63,717 nt of DNA from Desulfobacteraceae bacterium (GCA_011390755.1 JAABRU010000013.1:1-63717); one strand, 5' to 3'. Positions 18,130-28,255 are shown, counted from the stretch's first letter. Translations and numbers: made by a program. The notes: generated from the sequence alone by a model not told the origin.

Positions 18130-19788
18130 CTATTCTGAACAGTTTCCGGAAGTCTGTATATGGGAGTAATAAATTTCTTCCTGTTCGTCCAGGATTTCCC
18201 GGATAATATGCATGTCGGTCATGGGATTCATGATGACCGAGCGGAGAACCACGGTATCTTCCCGGTTTTTCCGGCGCAGGGTGGTGCGGGAAACAAAACT
18301 TTTTCCGGCTTCCCGCTGCAGACGCTGGAGCAGGATATTGATCTGATTTACTTCCGAATTGATTTTTTTCCGCTTTTCCCTGTCCCCTGTTTCCCATTTT
18401 TCCCTCAGTTCCGGAGGAAAAAGCCGGTAGGTGAGAATATTAAGCTGGGGGGCGGTCACCAGTTCAAAAAAAGGACGGGAGGAGATTTCCGCTGCAAATT
18501 CCTTTGCGGTTTCTATGCCGTGTTCAATGAGCAGGGCATAACCGCCCGCGCCCATGATCTCCAGCGCGCTTCCCAGTATCAGGGAGGTGGCGGCCCGTGA
18601 GCCTTCAATGGAGCGGATGCCCAGATCCACAGAACCGGGCCGAATCACATAGGCGGCATGGTAGGCAATATGATCCGCCGCACCGGGATCTTTGAAATAG
18701 ACCATACCGCAGCCCATGGGCATATAAAACTGTTTGTGTCCGTCTATGGTAACAGAATCGGCCTGTTCAATTCCTTGCAGCAGACTCCTGTATTTTTCCG
18801 AAAGCAGGGTGGGCCCTCCCCATGCCGCATCCGCATGAAAATGAATCCGGTTTTCCGCACAGATCTCCGCAATCTCCGGCAGGGGATCCACAGTTCCGGT
18901 TTCTGTGGCCCCGGCAATTCCCACCACGGCCAGTACCCGGCTTTTTTGGCTGTCTTTGTGAATCTCACGGATCATCTGCCGGAGACAGCGGGTATCCATA
19001 CGGCTGTTTCTGTCCACTTCCACGGGAATCACATTGGCACTGCCGATGCCCAGAACACCTCCGGCCTTGCGCAGTGAATAATGTCCCAGCCGGGAGGTCA
19101 GCACCACGCAGCGGTCATATCCGTAAGTCTTCAAAGCGCAGGCCATGCCCTCTTCCTCCACTCCTCTGAAACGGCCGCGGGAACGGAAAAAGGCATTGCG
19201 GGCCACCCACAGGGCCGTCAGATTGGCCAGGGTTCCGTCATCCGTAAAACTGCCCAGTGTGCTTTCCGGGGCCTGAATATGTTTTTCATAAAACGATTCG
19301 TCCTGATTATAAATCGTCCGGTGGATCTTGGCCAGAACCTGCCTTTCCAGTATGGATACCACTTTGGAGGTTTCCAGTTTGACCGGGTTCTGGTGCAGCG
19401 CGCTCATAATGGTCTGCAGATGCACCATAAAAAAGGGAATGGCCGAGGTCATATGCCCGATAAAATAGGGAGAGGTGACATTCACCGCGTGGGGGGCAAT
19501 TTCCTCAATAATGCCTTTGATCACATCGGTCAGTTTTTTCCGGGGATTCCGGCTGATCCGGCTTTCGGTAAAACGCCGGGAAAGCTCTTCCAGACTTGCC
19601 TCCCGCGTAATCCCCACATGTTTGCGCAGAAAATCATGCAGACCGAAAAGAATCTGCTCCATATACTTTACCAGGGCTGTACGGGATGCCTCATCTTCGG
19701 GCCGGATAAATATCCGTTCCAGAGTTTCCCAGTTTGCCACCAGTTCTTTTTTTTCCGTCATTGCCGGTATCGGATTGTCTGTATTCAT
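18130..19788 (-). CDS. panP: PLP-dependent aspartate decarboxylase, PanP-like
   Basis: The 552-residue enzyme belongs to the group II (glutamate/tyrosine type) PLP decarboxylases. The Schiff-base lysine is in VTIDGHKQFYMPMGCG, and HADAAWGG and GTLANLTALWVARN are typical binding motifs. Length and the phrases SPYFIGHMTSAIPFFM and LHQNPVKLETSK match the PanP group, which makes beta-alanine from aspartate for pantothenate in bacteria lacking pyruvoyl PanD. A glutamate or tyrosine decarboxylase is the alternative. It is a single gene; repeats lie on both sides. The substrate assignment is by family resemblance only. Confidence 0.8.
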   Translation of the reverse strand: MNTDNPIPAMTEKKELVANWETLERIFIRPEDEASRTALVKYMEQILFGLHDFLRKHVGITREASLEELSRRFTESRISRNPRKKLTDVIKGIIEEIAPHAVNVTSPYFIGHMTSAIPFFMVHLQTIMSALHQNPVKLETSKVVSILERQVLAKIHRTIYNQDESFYEKHIQAPESTLGSFTDDGTLANLTALWVARNAFFRSRGRFRGVEEEGMACALKTYGYDRCVVLTSRLGHYSLRKAGGVLGIGSANVIPVEVDRNSRMDTRCLRQMIREIHKDSQKSRVLAVVGIAGATETGTVDPLPEIAEICAENRIHFHADAAWGGPTLLSEKYRSLLQGIEQADSVTIDGHKQFYMPMGCGMVYFKDPGAADHIAYHAAYVIRPGSVDLGIRSIEGSRAATSLILGSALEIMGAGGYALLIEHGIETAKEFAAEISSRPFFELVTAPQLNILTYRLFPPELREKWETGDREKRKKINSEVNQINILLQRLQREAGKSFVSRTTLRRKNREDTVVLRSVIMNPMTDMHIIREILDEQEEIYYSHIQTSGNCSE

Positions 19789-20038
19789 TTTAGTTGATAA
19801 CTTTCCCTGTATTTTCTGTAAAAGCAGTACTTCCGCACTTTATTCAATAAAAAATATTTCAATGATATATCAGACAGAAAGGGAATAAACAAGTCGGGTT
19901 TTCAGAAAAAGTATTTAAAAAATATTGATTTGCAGAAAGGAATCGGATTATGATAATTCATTATTTTTTCCGAAAGTCCGTACTTTCAGTAAGAATTCTG
20001 CAAAATAGCCATAGCCACCGGTGTATGATTTTTTGGTG

Positions 20039-20116
20039 GTGGGTCAAATCCGCTGATCCGAATATTCCCCTCCCCCGGCGGGAGGGGAGTCTTTTGCAAC
20101 GGATTTGACCCACTAC
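20039..20116. repeat. Dispersed inverted repeat, family B, copy 2
   Basis: Near-perfect arms GTGGGTCAAATCCGCTGATC and AACGGATTTGACCCACTAC flank a GC-rich internal hairpin CCCCTCCCCC-GGCGGGAGGGG. It is the shortest and cleanest copy. The rest of the 419-bp gap 19789-20207 is AT-rich, with no gene seen. Confidence 0.85.
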
Positions 20117-20207
20117 CGATTTTTTCTGCCGGTGCGGCAGGCAGGGGAACAGTGCGGTATTTCAGATATTCAGAGAAGAGTTTAAAAAAAGAAGAGTTTA
20201 AAAAAAT

Positions 20208-20600
20208 ATGAATCAGGACAGAAGACGCTTTCAGAGAATATTTTTTTCTGCCGATGCGGAAATTACCGGTTTTTTCAGACTGGATGCTCCCTATTCCCGG
20301 ATTGCAGTTGCCGTCATCACCGATCTGAATGCCAAAGGCATCGGCATCCGTTTTCATAAAGATGAATGCCCCCAGCTTGTTTCCGGTGACCGGCTGACAA
20401 TTCTGAAAACTACAGAACCCCGTCTGGCATTTATGTGCGGGCCGGAGATGAAAATCCGCTGGGTAATCAACCACCGTTCTCTGGAACATATGGCAATGGG
20501 CTGTGAGTTTGACGGAATTTCCCCGGATTTTATGCGGCAGATTGATGAACTGGTAAAGACCTGGCCCTCCGGGAAAGCGGAAACGGAAAAGACTGAGTGA
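20208..20600 (+). CDS. PilZ-domain cyclic-di-GMP receptor
   Basis: The 130-residue protein is a single PilZ domain. The N-terminal RRRFQR supplies the R-x3-R ligand motif and DLNAKGIGIRF fits the D/N-x-S-x2-G motif, with Ala in place of Ser. PilZ proteins bind cyclic-di-GMP and alter motility, polysaccharide or transcription machinery. It lies directly ahead of a GAF-HD-GYP phosphodiesterase gene, forming a receptor plus degradative-enzyme pair on the same message. A standard start at 20208 is used. Confidence 0.85.
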   Translation: MNQDRRRFQRIFFSADAEITGFFRLDAPYSRIAVAVITDLNAKGIGIRFHKDECPQLVSGDRLTILKTTEPRLAFMCGPEMKIRWVINHRSLEHMAMGCEFDGISPDFMRQIDELVKTWPSGKAETEKTE

Positions 20601-20644
20601 TTTCCTGCAAAATATTTACCCGAAACAGGAAAGGCCGGAATATT

Positions 20645-21883
20645 ATGTTAAGTGAAAAAGAAAAACTGGAAACCCTGACCCGTCTGGGCATAGATTTAAA
20701 TCAGGTACAGGATCTGGACCTGCTTATGGAGCGGATTCTTACGGAAGCACGGCGTTTTGTCAACGCGGATGCAGGTTCCATTTACATCCGCAGCAGGAAT
20801 CAGCTTCATTTTTCCTATACCCAGAATGATACTCTGCAGCAGCGGCTCTGCCCGGGGGAAAAACTCATTTATTCCACCTTTTCCATTCCGGTGGATAAAA
20901 AAAGCATTGCCGGATATGCGGCCGCAACCGGCGAACTGTTAAATCTGCCCGATGTGTACCGCATTGATCCCGCCCTGCCCTACGGTTTCAGCGACCGCTT
21001 TGATCGGGCCAGTCATTATCATACCGGTTCCATGCTGACCATTCCTTTGAAAAACAGCAAGGGCGATGTGCTGGGTGTTTTGCAGATTCTCAATGCCCAG
21101 AATGAATCCGGGATGATTGTTCCCTTTTCCCCGGAAAATGAAAAAATCATGATGCTCTTTGCCAGTATTGCATCCGTGGCTCTGGAACGGGCACAGATGA
21201 CCCGTGACATGATCCTGCGGACCATCCGCATGGCCGAAATGCGGGATCCCAAAGAAACCGGGGCACATGTCAACCGGGTGGGCGGTTATGCTGTGGAACT
21301 TTATGAAAAATGGGCCTACCGGCACGGTTATTCCCGGCAGGAGGTGGACAGCAACCGGGATATTCTGCGCATGGCCGCCATGCTCCACGATGTGGGGAAA
21401 GTGGGGATTTCCGATACCATTTTAAAAAAACCGGCCCGTTTTACCCCGGAAGAATATGAAATTATGAAGCAGCATACTGTGCTGGGTTCCAAACTTTTTG
21501 AAGGCAGCCGTTCTGATTTTGATGAGGCCGCGGCCGATGTGGCCCTGAATCATCATGAACGCTGGGACGGGAAGGGGTATCCGGGCTATGTGGATCCCTT
21601 TACGGGAAAGGCCATACCCGAATATGCGGGGGAAGACGGAAAACCCAGGGGAAAAAAAGGGGAGGAAATCCCCATTTTCGGCAGAATTGTGGCCCTGGCC
21701 GATGTCTTTGACGCTCTTTCTTCCGCGCGTGTGTACAAAGAAGCCTGGACAGAAGACAGGGTGCTGGAAACCATCCGCAATGATTCCGGCAGTCATTTTG
21801 ATCCGGAACTGGTGGAAATCTTTTTTTCCAGTCTGGACATTATGCGCTCCATCCAGCAAAGATATGCGGACAGCGACGCCTGA
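20645..21883 (+). CDS. GAF domain HD-GYP cyclic-di-GMP phosphodiesterase
   Basis: The 412-residue protein has an N-terminal GAF sensor domain (about 20-185) and a C-terminal HD-GYP domain (about 190-405). The catalytic residues are present: HDVGKVGI, a downstream H in KQHTVLGS, and HHERWDGKGYP. It should hydrolyse cyclic-di-GMP under control of a small ligand or redox signal. A 25-residue Lys/Gly-rich insertion follows GYP before GEEIPIFGRIVALADVFDAL. The start at ATG 20645 follows GGAAAGG; an alternative GTG at 20597 would overlap the pilZ stop (GTGA) and add 16 residues. Cytoplasmic, no membrane segment. Confidence 0.9.
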   Translation: MLSEKEKLETLTRLGIDLNQVQDLDLLMERILTEARRFVNADAGSIYIRSRNQLHFSYTQNDTLQQRLCPGEKLIYSTFSIPVDKKSIAGYAAATGELLNLPDVYRIDPALPYGFSDRFDRASHYHTGSMLTIPLKNSKGDVLGVLQILNAQNESGMIVPFSPENEKIMMLFASIASVALERAQMTRDMILRTIRMAEMRDPKETGAHVNRVGGYAVELYEKWAYRHGYSRQEVDSNRDILRMAAMLHDVGKVGISDTILKKPARFTPEEYEIMKQHTVLGSKLFEGSRSDFDEAAADVALNHHERWDGKGYPGYVDPFTGKAIPEYAGEDGKPRGKKGEEIPIFGRIVALADVFDALSSARVYKEAWTEDRVLETIRNDSGSHFDPELVEIFFSSLDIMRSIQQRYADSDA

Positions 21884-22259
21884 AAATTAAGGTGTTTCAG
21901 GGCTGCACCGAAGCCCCCTTATCTTCCCCCCGCATCCCCCCTGTCCCGCAGTTGCAAAAGCGGAATACAAAAGCAAATATCCGGCCCGGTTCCGGTGCCT
22001 TAACGAAGTGTAACCCACTGTTACCCGGCAATCATATTTTGATATAAGGCGATTTCCAAATATGAATGCAGCGCTTCTGCAGGAGTCATAAACGGAAAGT
22101 CTGTAAGCGGACTGCCGTCTGTCAGGCACTGCCGGACTTTCAGTTTGGCACTCCTTCGCTACATTAATATGTATCAAAACCTGATTTTCGGACTTTTTAC
22201 GAAACTGTCATGTTTTAAAAAGATAAAATTCAAAATCTTATACACACACGGAGGTGGAA
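21884..22259. other. Intergenic region with repeat fragments
   Basis: A family-F interior is recognisable at about 21947-22020 (GCAAAAGCGGAATACAAAAG, then CCGGTTCCGGTGCCTTAACG, as in the copy at 28235). At about 22080-22160 facing AGGAGTCATAAACGGAAAGT and ACTTTCAGTTTGGCACTCCT resemble the interior of the element at 25688. No gene is seen. Confidence 0.5.
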
Positions 22260-25200
22260 ATGCAGGTAAGAATCCTTTTTTTCAGATGGCTGCCGGTCTT
22301 TTTTCTGCCTATCTGCTTTCTGCTATTTTGCGGAACAGCTCAGGCGCAGATTCCTCAAACCGTTAATTTTCAGGGTTTTCTGACCGATACGGAAGATACT
22401 GCCGTGCCGGACGGAAATTATACCCTCACTTTCAGCATTTGGAACAATGAAAATCCGGATGCGGAAGGAGCCGTGAAACTCTGGGAGGAAATCCATGCAT
22501 CCGTGCCGGTAAAAGGCGGTGTTTACAGTGTTTCCTTAGGTTCCCTTGTGCCTTTTTCCAATCCGGACGGAGATGCGGAAACTGCGGATGCCCTCGGTTT
22601 TTCCTCTCCGTATTTTCTGGGTATCCGGGTCAACGGGGACAATTTCATGCTGTCGCAGGGAAAACTCCCGGCTTTTTCCAGCGCGGCCTCGGCCTTCCGT
22701 TCCGCCACTTCCGGGGGCCGTCTGGTGACGGTGCTGAAAAATACAGAGGAGGAAGCCGCGGAACATATCCTGGGGGAAGACGAGGATGTGCTGCTGGTAT
22801 CCGGAAATATGAAAATATTTCTGCCCTCCGCCTCCCCGAAATCCGGCAGAATCATCACTGTGAAAAAAACAGACGGGGGAGGCAGCACTGTTTCAGTCAT
22901 TCCCTTTGTACAGAAAAATGAGGAAGGGGAGATACTGGAAAAACAGACTGTGGACGGTGCGGAGATTATCGTGCTGGGGACTGAAGGACAGTCTTTGACC
23001 CTTGTCAGCGATGCACAGAACTGGCATTCCCTGGTCCGGCAGGGTGAAGGCACGGAAATCAGTGCCGGTTCCGTAAATTCCGAAAGTATTGCGGACGGTA
23101 GTATTACCGCATCGGATCTGGCGGATCAGTCCGTGACATCCGCCAAACTGCAGGGGCTGGATTTTTCCGGCAATAAAGGCCAGATACCGGTTTCGGACGG
23201 AAACGGCGGTTTTGCCTGGTCTGATGACAAAGACAGTCTTGAAGGGCTGAAATGCGTGTCCGGTCAGGTTCTCAAGTGGAATGAATGGGAAAATCGCTGG
23301 ATTTGCGGGTATGACGCTTACGGTTCCGGCAGCAGCAATACGGATCTGCTGGCCTCCCTGCACTGCGCAGAGGGGCAGGTTCCCAAACGGATGGGGAATA
23401 CATGGGTATGCGGGGATGATGTTGATACCGACACCACAATTCCCGATACCGATACATTGGGAAGTCTCACAGGTTGTAACAACGGTCAGGTGGCCAAGTG
23501 GAACGGGACAGCCTGGATATGCGGGGATGATGTTGACACGGATACAACAATTCCCAATACGGACACTCTGGGAAGTCTCACAGGCTGCGGCAGCGGGCAG
23601 GTGGCCAAATGGGACGGCACGGCATGGGCCTGTGCCGATGACACCGACACCAAGGCAACGGAAGTCGAAATAGATGCTGCGGTTGCGGACAACGGTTATC
23701 TCACATCCGAAAGTGATCCCACTGTTGCGGCTTCGGTCAAGGACGGTGTGAGTTTTTCGGAACTGACCGGCGGAACCGGGATATATTTTTCATATGCACC
23801 GGACGGCACGGCCTGCGGTGCGGATCAGGTGCTCAAATGGGACAGCGCAAACAGTCGCTGGATATGCGGGGATGATGCAACAAATACCGATGCCTCCAAC
23901 ATCACAGGCGGAACTCTTGACGATGCCCGTCTTTCAGCTGATGTGGCGCATCTGGGCGTTGCGGAGACAATCTCGGCGGACTGGATCAACACGGCTAATC
24001 CCTGGGAAGACAGCGAGGTTGCGGATAATCTGACAATATCAGGCGGCACAATCACAGGCAGTACAATCAACGGTACTGCAATCGGTACAACAACACAGGC
24101 GGCGGGCGCATTCAGCACATTGCAGGTTGGAACTTCCGCAACAGCCGGGAATGTGCTTACAGCGGATGCTTCGGGAAATGCCACATGGCAGGCACTTCCG
24201 GGCGGCGGGGACATGCTGAAATCAGTTTATGATACCGATGACAACGGTGTTGCCGATGTTGATTTCTCCGAACTGACCGGCGGAACCGGGATATATTTTT
24301 CATATGCACCGGACGGCACGGCCTGCGGTGCGGATCAGGTGCTCAAATGGGACAGCGCAAACAGTCGCTGGATATGCGGGGATGATGCAACAAATACCGA
24401 TGCCTCCAACATCACAGGCGGAACTCTTGACGATGCCCGTCTTTCAGCTGATGTGGCGCATCTGGGCGTTGCGGAGACAATCTCGGCGGACTGGATCAAC
24501 ACGGCTAATCCCTGGGAAGACAGCGAGGTTGCGGATAATCTGACAATATCAGGCGGCACAATCACAGGCAGTACAATCAACGGTACTGCAATCGGTACAA
24601 CAACACAGGCGGCGGGCGCATTCAGCACATTGCAGGTTGGAACTTCCGCAACAGCCGGAAATGTGCTTACGGCAGATGCTTCGGGCAATGCCACATGGCA
24701 GGCAGCCGCAGGCGGAGATTTTACCGATGTCAATGCAGGTACGGGTCTGGCAGTTACTGCGGGCAGCGCGGCAGGACCGACTGTAACCCTGGGGCTTGCC
24801 GATACTGCTGTCAGCGCAGGCAGTTATACAACAGCGGATATCACAGTAGATGCACAGGGCAGAATAACCGCAGCCGCGACCGGTTCGATAGATTCGGCTG
24901 AGATTACTGATGGAACCATTGTTGATGCAGACATCAGCGCTACCGCTGCGATTTCCAATACAAAGATAAGCGGTCTTGGAACAATGTCCACTCAGAATGC
25001 CACCGCTGTTGCAGTTACCGGAGGTGCAATTGACGCTACTGCAATCGGCACAACAACACAGGCGGCGGGCGCATTCAGCACATTGCAGGTTGGAACTTCC
25101 GCAACAGCCGGAAATGTGCTTACAGCGGATGCTTCGGGAAATGCCACATGGCAGGCAGTCGCAGGCGGCGGAGATATGCTTAAATCAGTTTATGATACTG

Positions 25201-25658
25201 ACAATAACAGCAAAGTTGACAGTACAGCAATAGATGAAACTGATCCGACTGTTATCGCTTCTGTTAAAGACGGTGTTGATTATTCAGAAATACAAAATAA
25301 TGCAGGTGTATATATGTCCTACCGTCCGAACAACAGTGCCTGTACGGATAACCAGGTTCTCAAATGGGACAATACCAATTCCCGTTGGATTTGCGGTGAT
25401 GACAGCGGCGGTTCATTCTCGCCGAGTACGGTGATAAGGAGAGTAGCTGCATCAGCCGAGTACAATACAGCTACATGCAATGCCGGTGAAATACTGACCG
25501 GAGGAGGCTGTTGGGCACCGCCTACAGTAACTGCTAGAAAAGGTTATCCGACTTGTGGCGGAGTATTATGCAATGACGGCGATACACCTGATTCGTTTAC
25601 ATGCCAGTTGCCGTGGGTTGATACGAATATTGCATATGCGATATGTCTTGTACCATAA
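22260..25658 (+). CDS. Large repetitive exported fibre- or adhesin-like protein
   Basis: The 1132-residue product has a signal peptide ending GTAQAQ and lacks membrane segments elsewhere. The body is low in Lys/Arg and built of beta-type repeats rich in Gly, Thr, Asp and Ala, such as QVLKWDSANSRWICGDD, ITGGTLDDARLSADVAHLG and GAFSTLQVGTSATAGNVLTA, like phage tail fibres and trimeric surface fibres. One 170-residue unit occurs twice and a third time in part. The C-terminus is Cys-rich. ATG 22260 is taken because GGAGG lies six bases before it. It could be a cell-surface adhesin or fibre; no secretion partner is adjacent. Confidence 0.8.
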   Translation: MQVRILFFRWLPVFFLPICFLLFCGTAQAQIPQTVNFQGFLTDTEDTAVPDGNYTLTFSIWNNENPDAEGAVKLWEEIHASVPVKGGVYSVSLGSLVPFSNPDGDAETADALGFSSPYFLGIRVNGDNFMLSQGKLPAFSSAASAFRSATSGGRLVTVLKNTEEEAAEHILGEDEDVLLVSGNMKIFLPSASPKSGRIITVKKTDGGGSTVSVIPFVQKNEEGEILEKQTVDGAEIIVLGTEGQSLTLVSDAQNWHSLVRQGEGTEISAGSVNSESIADGSITASDLADQSVTSAKLQGLDFSGNKGQIPVSDGNGGFAWSDDKDSLEGLKCVSGQVLKWNEWENRWICGYDAYGSGSSNTDLLASLHCAEGQVPKRMGNTWVCGDDVDTDTTIPDTDTLGSLTGCNNGQVAKWNGTAWICGDDVDTDTTIPNTDTLGSLTGCGSGQVAKWDGTAWACADDTDTKATEVEIDAAVADNGYLTSESDPTVAASVKDGVSFSELTGGTGIYFSYAPDGTACGADQVLKWDSANSRWICGDDATNTDASNITGGTLDDARLSADVAHLGVAETISADWINTANPWEDSEVADNLTISGGTITGSTINGTAIGTTTQAAGAFSTLQVGTSATAGNVLTADASGNATWQALPGGGDMLKSVYDTDDNGVADVDFSELTGGTGIYFSYAPDGTACGADQVLKWDSANSRWICGDDATNTDASNITGGTLDDARLSADVAHLGVAETISADWINTANPWEDSEVADNLTISGGTITGSTINGTAIGTTTQAAGAFSTLQVGTSATAGNVLTADASGNATWQAAAGGDFTDVNAGTGLAVTAGSAAGPTVTLGLADTAVSAGSYTTADITVDAQGRITAAATGSIDSAEITDGTIVDADISATAAISNTKISGLGTMSTQNATAVAVTGGAIDATAIGTTTQAAGAFSTLQVGTSATAGNVLTADASGNATWQAVAGGGDMLKSVYDTDNNSKVDSTAIDETDPTVIASVKDGVDYSEIQNNAGVYMSYRPNNSACTDNQVLKWDNTNSRWICGDDSGGSFSPSTVIRRVAASAEYNTATCNAGEILTGGGCWAPPTVTARKGYPTCGGVLCNDGDTPDSFTCQLPWVDTNIAYAICLVP
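23761..24703 (+). repeat. Internal 510-bp-period duplication within the fibre gene
   Basis: About 432 bp starting at 23761 recur almost unchanged at 24271, a period of 510 bp (170 codons) that keeps frame. The last 117 bp of the unit appear a third time at about 25041-25157. The few differences lie at the 3' edges. This points to recent intragenic duplication or gene conversion. Confidence 0.9.
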
Positions 25659-25687
25659 ATTTGTCACTCGTTCCCAATGTCCGGCTT

Positions 25688-25813
25688 CAATGTCATTAAG
25701 TTAAGAGCGGAGGAGTCCCGAACTGAAAGTTTGGGACACTGATAATGATTACAGATTACCCTGCAAAACTTTCAGTTTGGCACTCCTTTGATTCCTTAAC
25801 TTAACGGCATTGA
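25688..25813. repeat. Dispersed inverted repeat, family C variant
   Basis: Outer arms CAATGTCATTAAGTTAAG and CTTAACTTAACGGCATTG flank inner arms GGAGTCCCGAACTGAAAG and CTTTCAGTTTGGCACTCC. The plan matches 12615-12739. Confidence 0.8.
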
Positions 25814-25901
25814 AGGTCCGCCTTGGGAACGCAGGAACTTCCAATACCCGGATTCCAAAGCCGGAACTTGGAAACCAGAAAAAACAATAAATAGGAGAAA
25901 C

Positions 25902-26633
25902 ATGAAAACAATCATATCACTCTTTATAACTCTATTGCTTTTCAACACATCCCCGGCTCCCGCGCAGGAAAACCGATTTGAAAACCAATTACGGGAATTC
26001 ATCAAACAGGTCATCCGTGAAAACCCGGAACTGGTATATGAAACGGTTAACCGGCACATACAGAAACAGAAAGAGGCGCAGCAGAAACAGCAGATTGAAA
26101 ATGCTTTGAAAAATCCTGTGGAGGACACGGTAACAGCGGACAATCCCGCAAAAGGAGAAGAAAACGCCGTTATCACGATCATAGAATATTCCGACTTTCA
26201 ATGCCCCCACTGCGCGAATGCATCGCAGATGCTTGAGCGGCTGATGCAAAAATATCCCGGAAAAATCCGGCGGGTTTTCAAAAACAACCCTCTGGAAGAT
26301 CACCCGTTTTCTCTCCAGGCCGCAGCGGCTGCCCTGGCCGCGCACCGCCAGGGAAAATTCTGGCTCTATCATGACCTGCTTTTTTTTAACGGCCCCGATC
26401 TTACAGAGGACATGTTTACAAAAATTGCCAAAGATCTGTCCCTTGACATGGAACTGTTTGAAAAAGACCGTAAGTCGGAAGAGATTGCAAAACAGATAGC
26501 CGGTGAAAAGACAAAAATCAATGCCCTCGGCATCACCGGAACCCCTTCTTTTATCCTTAACGGGGTGCTGATAAACGGGGCCCAGCCCCAGCCGCTTTTT
26601 GAGCAGATCATAGAAAAAATATTATCGCAGTAG
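25902..26633 (+). CDS. Exported DsbA-family thioredoxin-like protein
   Basis: The 243-residue protein has a signal peptide (about 1-22) and a coiled linker (about 25-75), then a DsbA-type thioredoxin domain with the redox motif C-P-H-C in SDFQCPHCANAS near residue 108 and the cis-Pro segment ITGTPSFILNG. Such proteins oxidise or isomerise disulfides, or reduce them, in the periplasm. It follows the Cys-bearing fibre-like gene and precedes the Ca-binding repeat protein, and its substrates may include those exported proteins. AGGAGAAAC precedes the ATG. Oxidase versus reductase role cannot be decided here. Confidence 0.88.
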   Translation: MKTIISLFITLLLFNTSPAPAQENRFENQLREFIKQVIRENPELVYETVNRHIQKQKEAQQKQQIENALKNPVEDTVTADNPAKGEENAVITIIEYSDFQCPHCANASQMLERLMQKYPGKIRRVFKNNPLEDHPFSLQAAAAALAAHRQGKFWLYHDLLFFNGPDLTEDMFTKIAKDLSLDMELFEKDRKSEEIAKQIAGEKTKINALGITGTPSFILNGVLINGAQPQPLFEQIIEKILSQ

Positions 26634-26753
26634 GGTGCCTTGGCGACAGCGTAACGCACCGTTGCAAAACATGAACACACCATTGCAAAACGGAACACGG
26701 CAGCGATGCGGAACTCTGTTCCGGTGTCTTAGGCCTGCGGCCTGACGCACCCC
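26633..26753. repeat. Dispersed repeat, family F, copy 1
   Basis: It starts GTAGGGTGCCTTGGCGACAG with GCGTAACGCACCG soon after and ends GGCCTGACGCACCCCGCGG. The first bases coincide with the stop codon of the DsbA-like gene (TAG). Confidence 0.75.
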
Positions 26754-26776
26754 GCGGGAATTACAGGAGGGGAACC

Positions 26777-28255
26777 ATGCAAAAAATATATTCAATTATA
26801 ACGGCACTTGCCCTTATTTTCATCCTTGCTTTCACAGCAGATGCCGCGCAGTACAGACTCCCTCATCATCTGACATCTGCCGCGGGCGGACAGATTGCCG
26901 GTCTCCGGTACGCCAACCGGGTGATGACCCTGGGCAGTCCCCTGTCTCCGGTTTTTACCTCCGGAGGAAAATTTGCAACCCGTCCCGATAGCGGCTATGT
27001 TTTGTCTGACCGCATCAACAATGCCCCTCTTCTGTCTGAAGCACTGGTATATGAGATGGAAAAAGCCTGGGAGTCCCCGGCGGATATTATTATTGCTTCC
27101 GGCCCCGGTGCATTTGCGGATATTGACCGCTTGACGCAATGGGGCCTGGTCCTCACCGGCATCAGTGCAGATTCCGGACAGTGGCAGTACAGCGAAGACA
27201 GCGGGGAAAACTGGTTTCCCCTCACGGATATTTCCGAAGAAAATGCCCTGCTGCTTTCCGCGGATGCATACAGCTACCTGCGTTTTCTGCCGGATGGAAA
27301 CGAATCGGAGGGGGATATTGCCTCCCTCTTCTTCCGGGCCTGGGACGGTTCCCGCGGAAAAAGCGGACAAAGAACCGATGCGGGAAACAGCGGCGGCACA
27401 ACGCCTTTCAGCCGCCGCAGCGGTGAGATCACCCGAATGTCCCCGGCAGACGGAGAAGATCGGGACGGGGACGGCCTGCCTGACACCTGGGAAGAAGAAC
27501 AGGGCATGAACCCTGATAATCCCGATGATGCCATGCAGGACCCGGATGAAGACGGACTTATCAATATTTCCGAATACATCAACAGCACAAATCCTTTTAA
27601 TCCGGATACGGACGGAGACGGGGTAAATGACGGGGATGAACGCAAAACCGGCATTGACCCCCTGGACGCAGCTCTGTTTCTTCCGGAACATGTGCAGGAT
27701 ACGGATAAGGACGGCCTGCCTGACTGGTGGGAAATCCGAAATGAATTCAATCCCTCCGAGCCTTCGGACGCAGCCGGGGATCGGGACGGCGACGGTCTGC
27801 GGAATATTGGGGAATTCATTAATGATACCGATCCCTCGGATGCGGATACGGACAATGACGGTTTCAGTGACGGGGAAGAACGGCACAATGGCTCCGATCC
27901 TTTGGACAGCCGCATGGTTCCCGGAAATATCATTGCCGACAGCGATGCGGACGGTCTGCCGGACTGGTGGGAAGAGCGCAGCGGATACAGTGCCTCCGAC
28001 CCGGCGGATGCTGCGGAGGACAGAGACAGCGACGGCCTGGACACTTCCGAAGAATTCACCCGCGGCTGCAATCCAGCTGATGCGGACAGTGACGGGGATC
28101 AGGCAGAGGACGGGCAGGAAATCAGGGAAAATACCGATCCCCTGAACGGTATGAATTTCAAAAATTCTGAAACAGAAATTCCCGACTCCGGGGAAAGTTC
28201 CGGCGGGGGCGGCTGTTTTATCCGCAGTATCATGCAGGGTGCCTTAGCGAGATAG
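26777..28255 (+). CDS. Exported calcium-binding thrombospondin-type-3-repeat protein, 3' end altered by repeat
   Basis: The 492-residue product has a signal peptide (to about residue 24) and a beta-rich N-terminal region to about 220. About eight acidic calcium-binding repeats of the form D-x-D-x-DGL-P-D or DTDGDGVNDGDE follow. The Cys-bearing end SSGGGGCFI matches the start of the GGGGCFIATAAYGS-type C-terminal signature found in exported proteins of this phylum, but the remainder (RSIMQGALAR then stop) comes from a family-F repeat at 28235, so the natural end seems lost. GGAGG precedes the ATG. Likely a surface or secreted Ca2+-dependent protein. Confidence 0.85.
   Translation: MQKIYSIITALALIFILAFTADAAQYRLPHHLTSAAGGQIAGLRYANRVMTLGSPLSPVFTSGGKFATRPDSGYVLSDRINNAPLLSEALVYEMEKAWESPADIIIASGPGAFADIDRLTQWGLVLTGISADSGQWQYSEDSGENWFPLTDISEENALLLSADAYSYLRFLPDGNESEGDIASLFFRAWDGSRGKSGQRTDAGNSGGTTPFSRRSGEITRMSPADGEDRDGDGLPDTWEEEQGMNPDNPDDAMQDPDEDGLINISEYINSTNPFNPDTDGDGVNDGDERKTGIDPLDAALFLPEHVQDTDKDGLPDWWEIRNEFNPSEPSDAAGDRDGDGLRNIGEFINDTDPSDADTDNDGFSDGEERHNGSDPLDSRMVPGNIIADSDADGLPDWWEERSGYSASDPADAAEDRDSDGLDTSEEFTRGCNPADADSDGDQAEDGQEIRENTDPLNGMNFKNSETEIPDSGESSGGGGCFIRSIMQGALAR

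Noticed and set aside
26792..27886. 364-codon open frame on the minus strand
   Set aside because: Antisense to the TSP3-repeat protein, whose repeat DNA produces long mirror frames.
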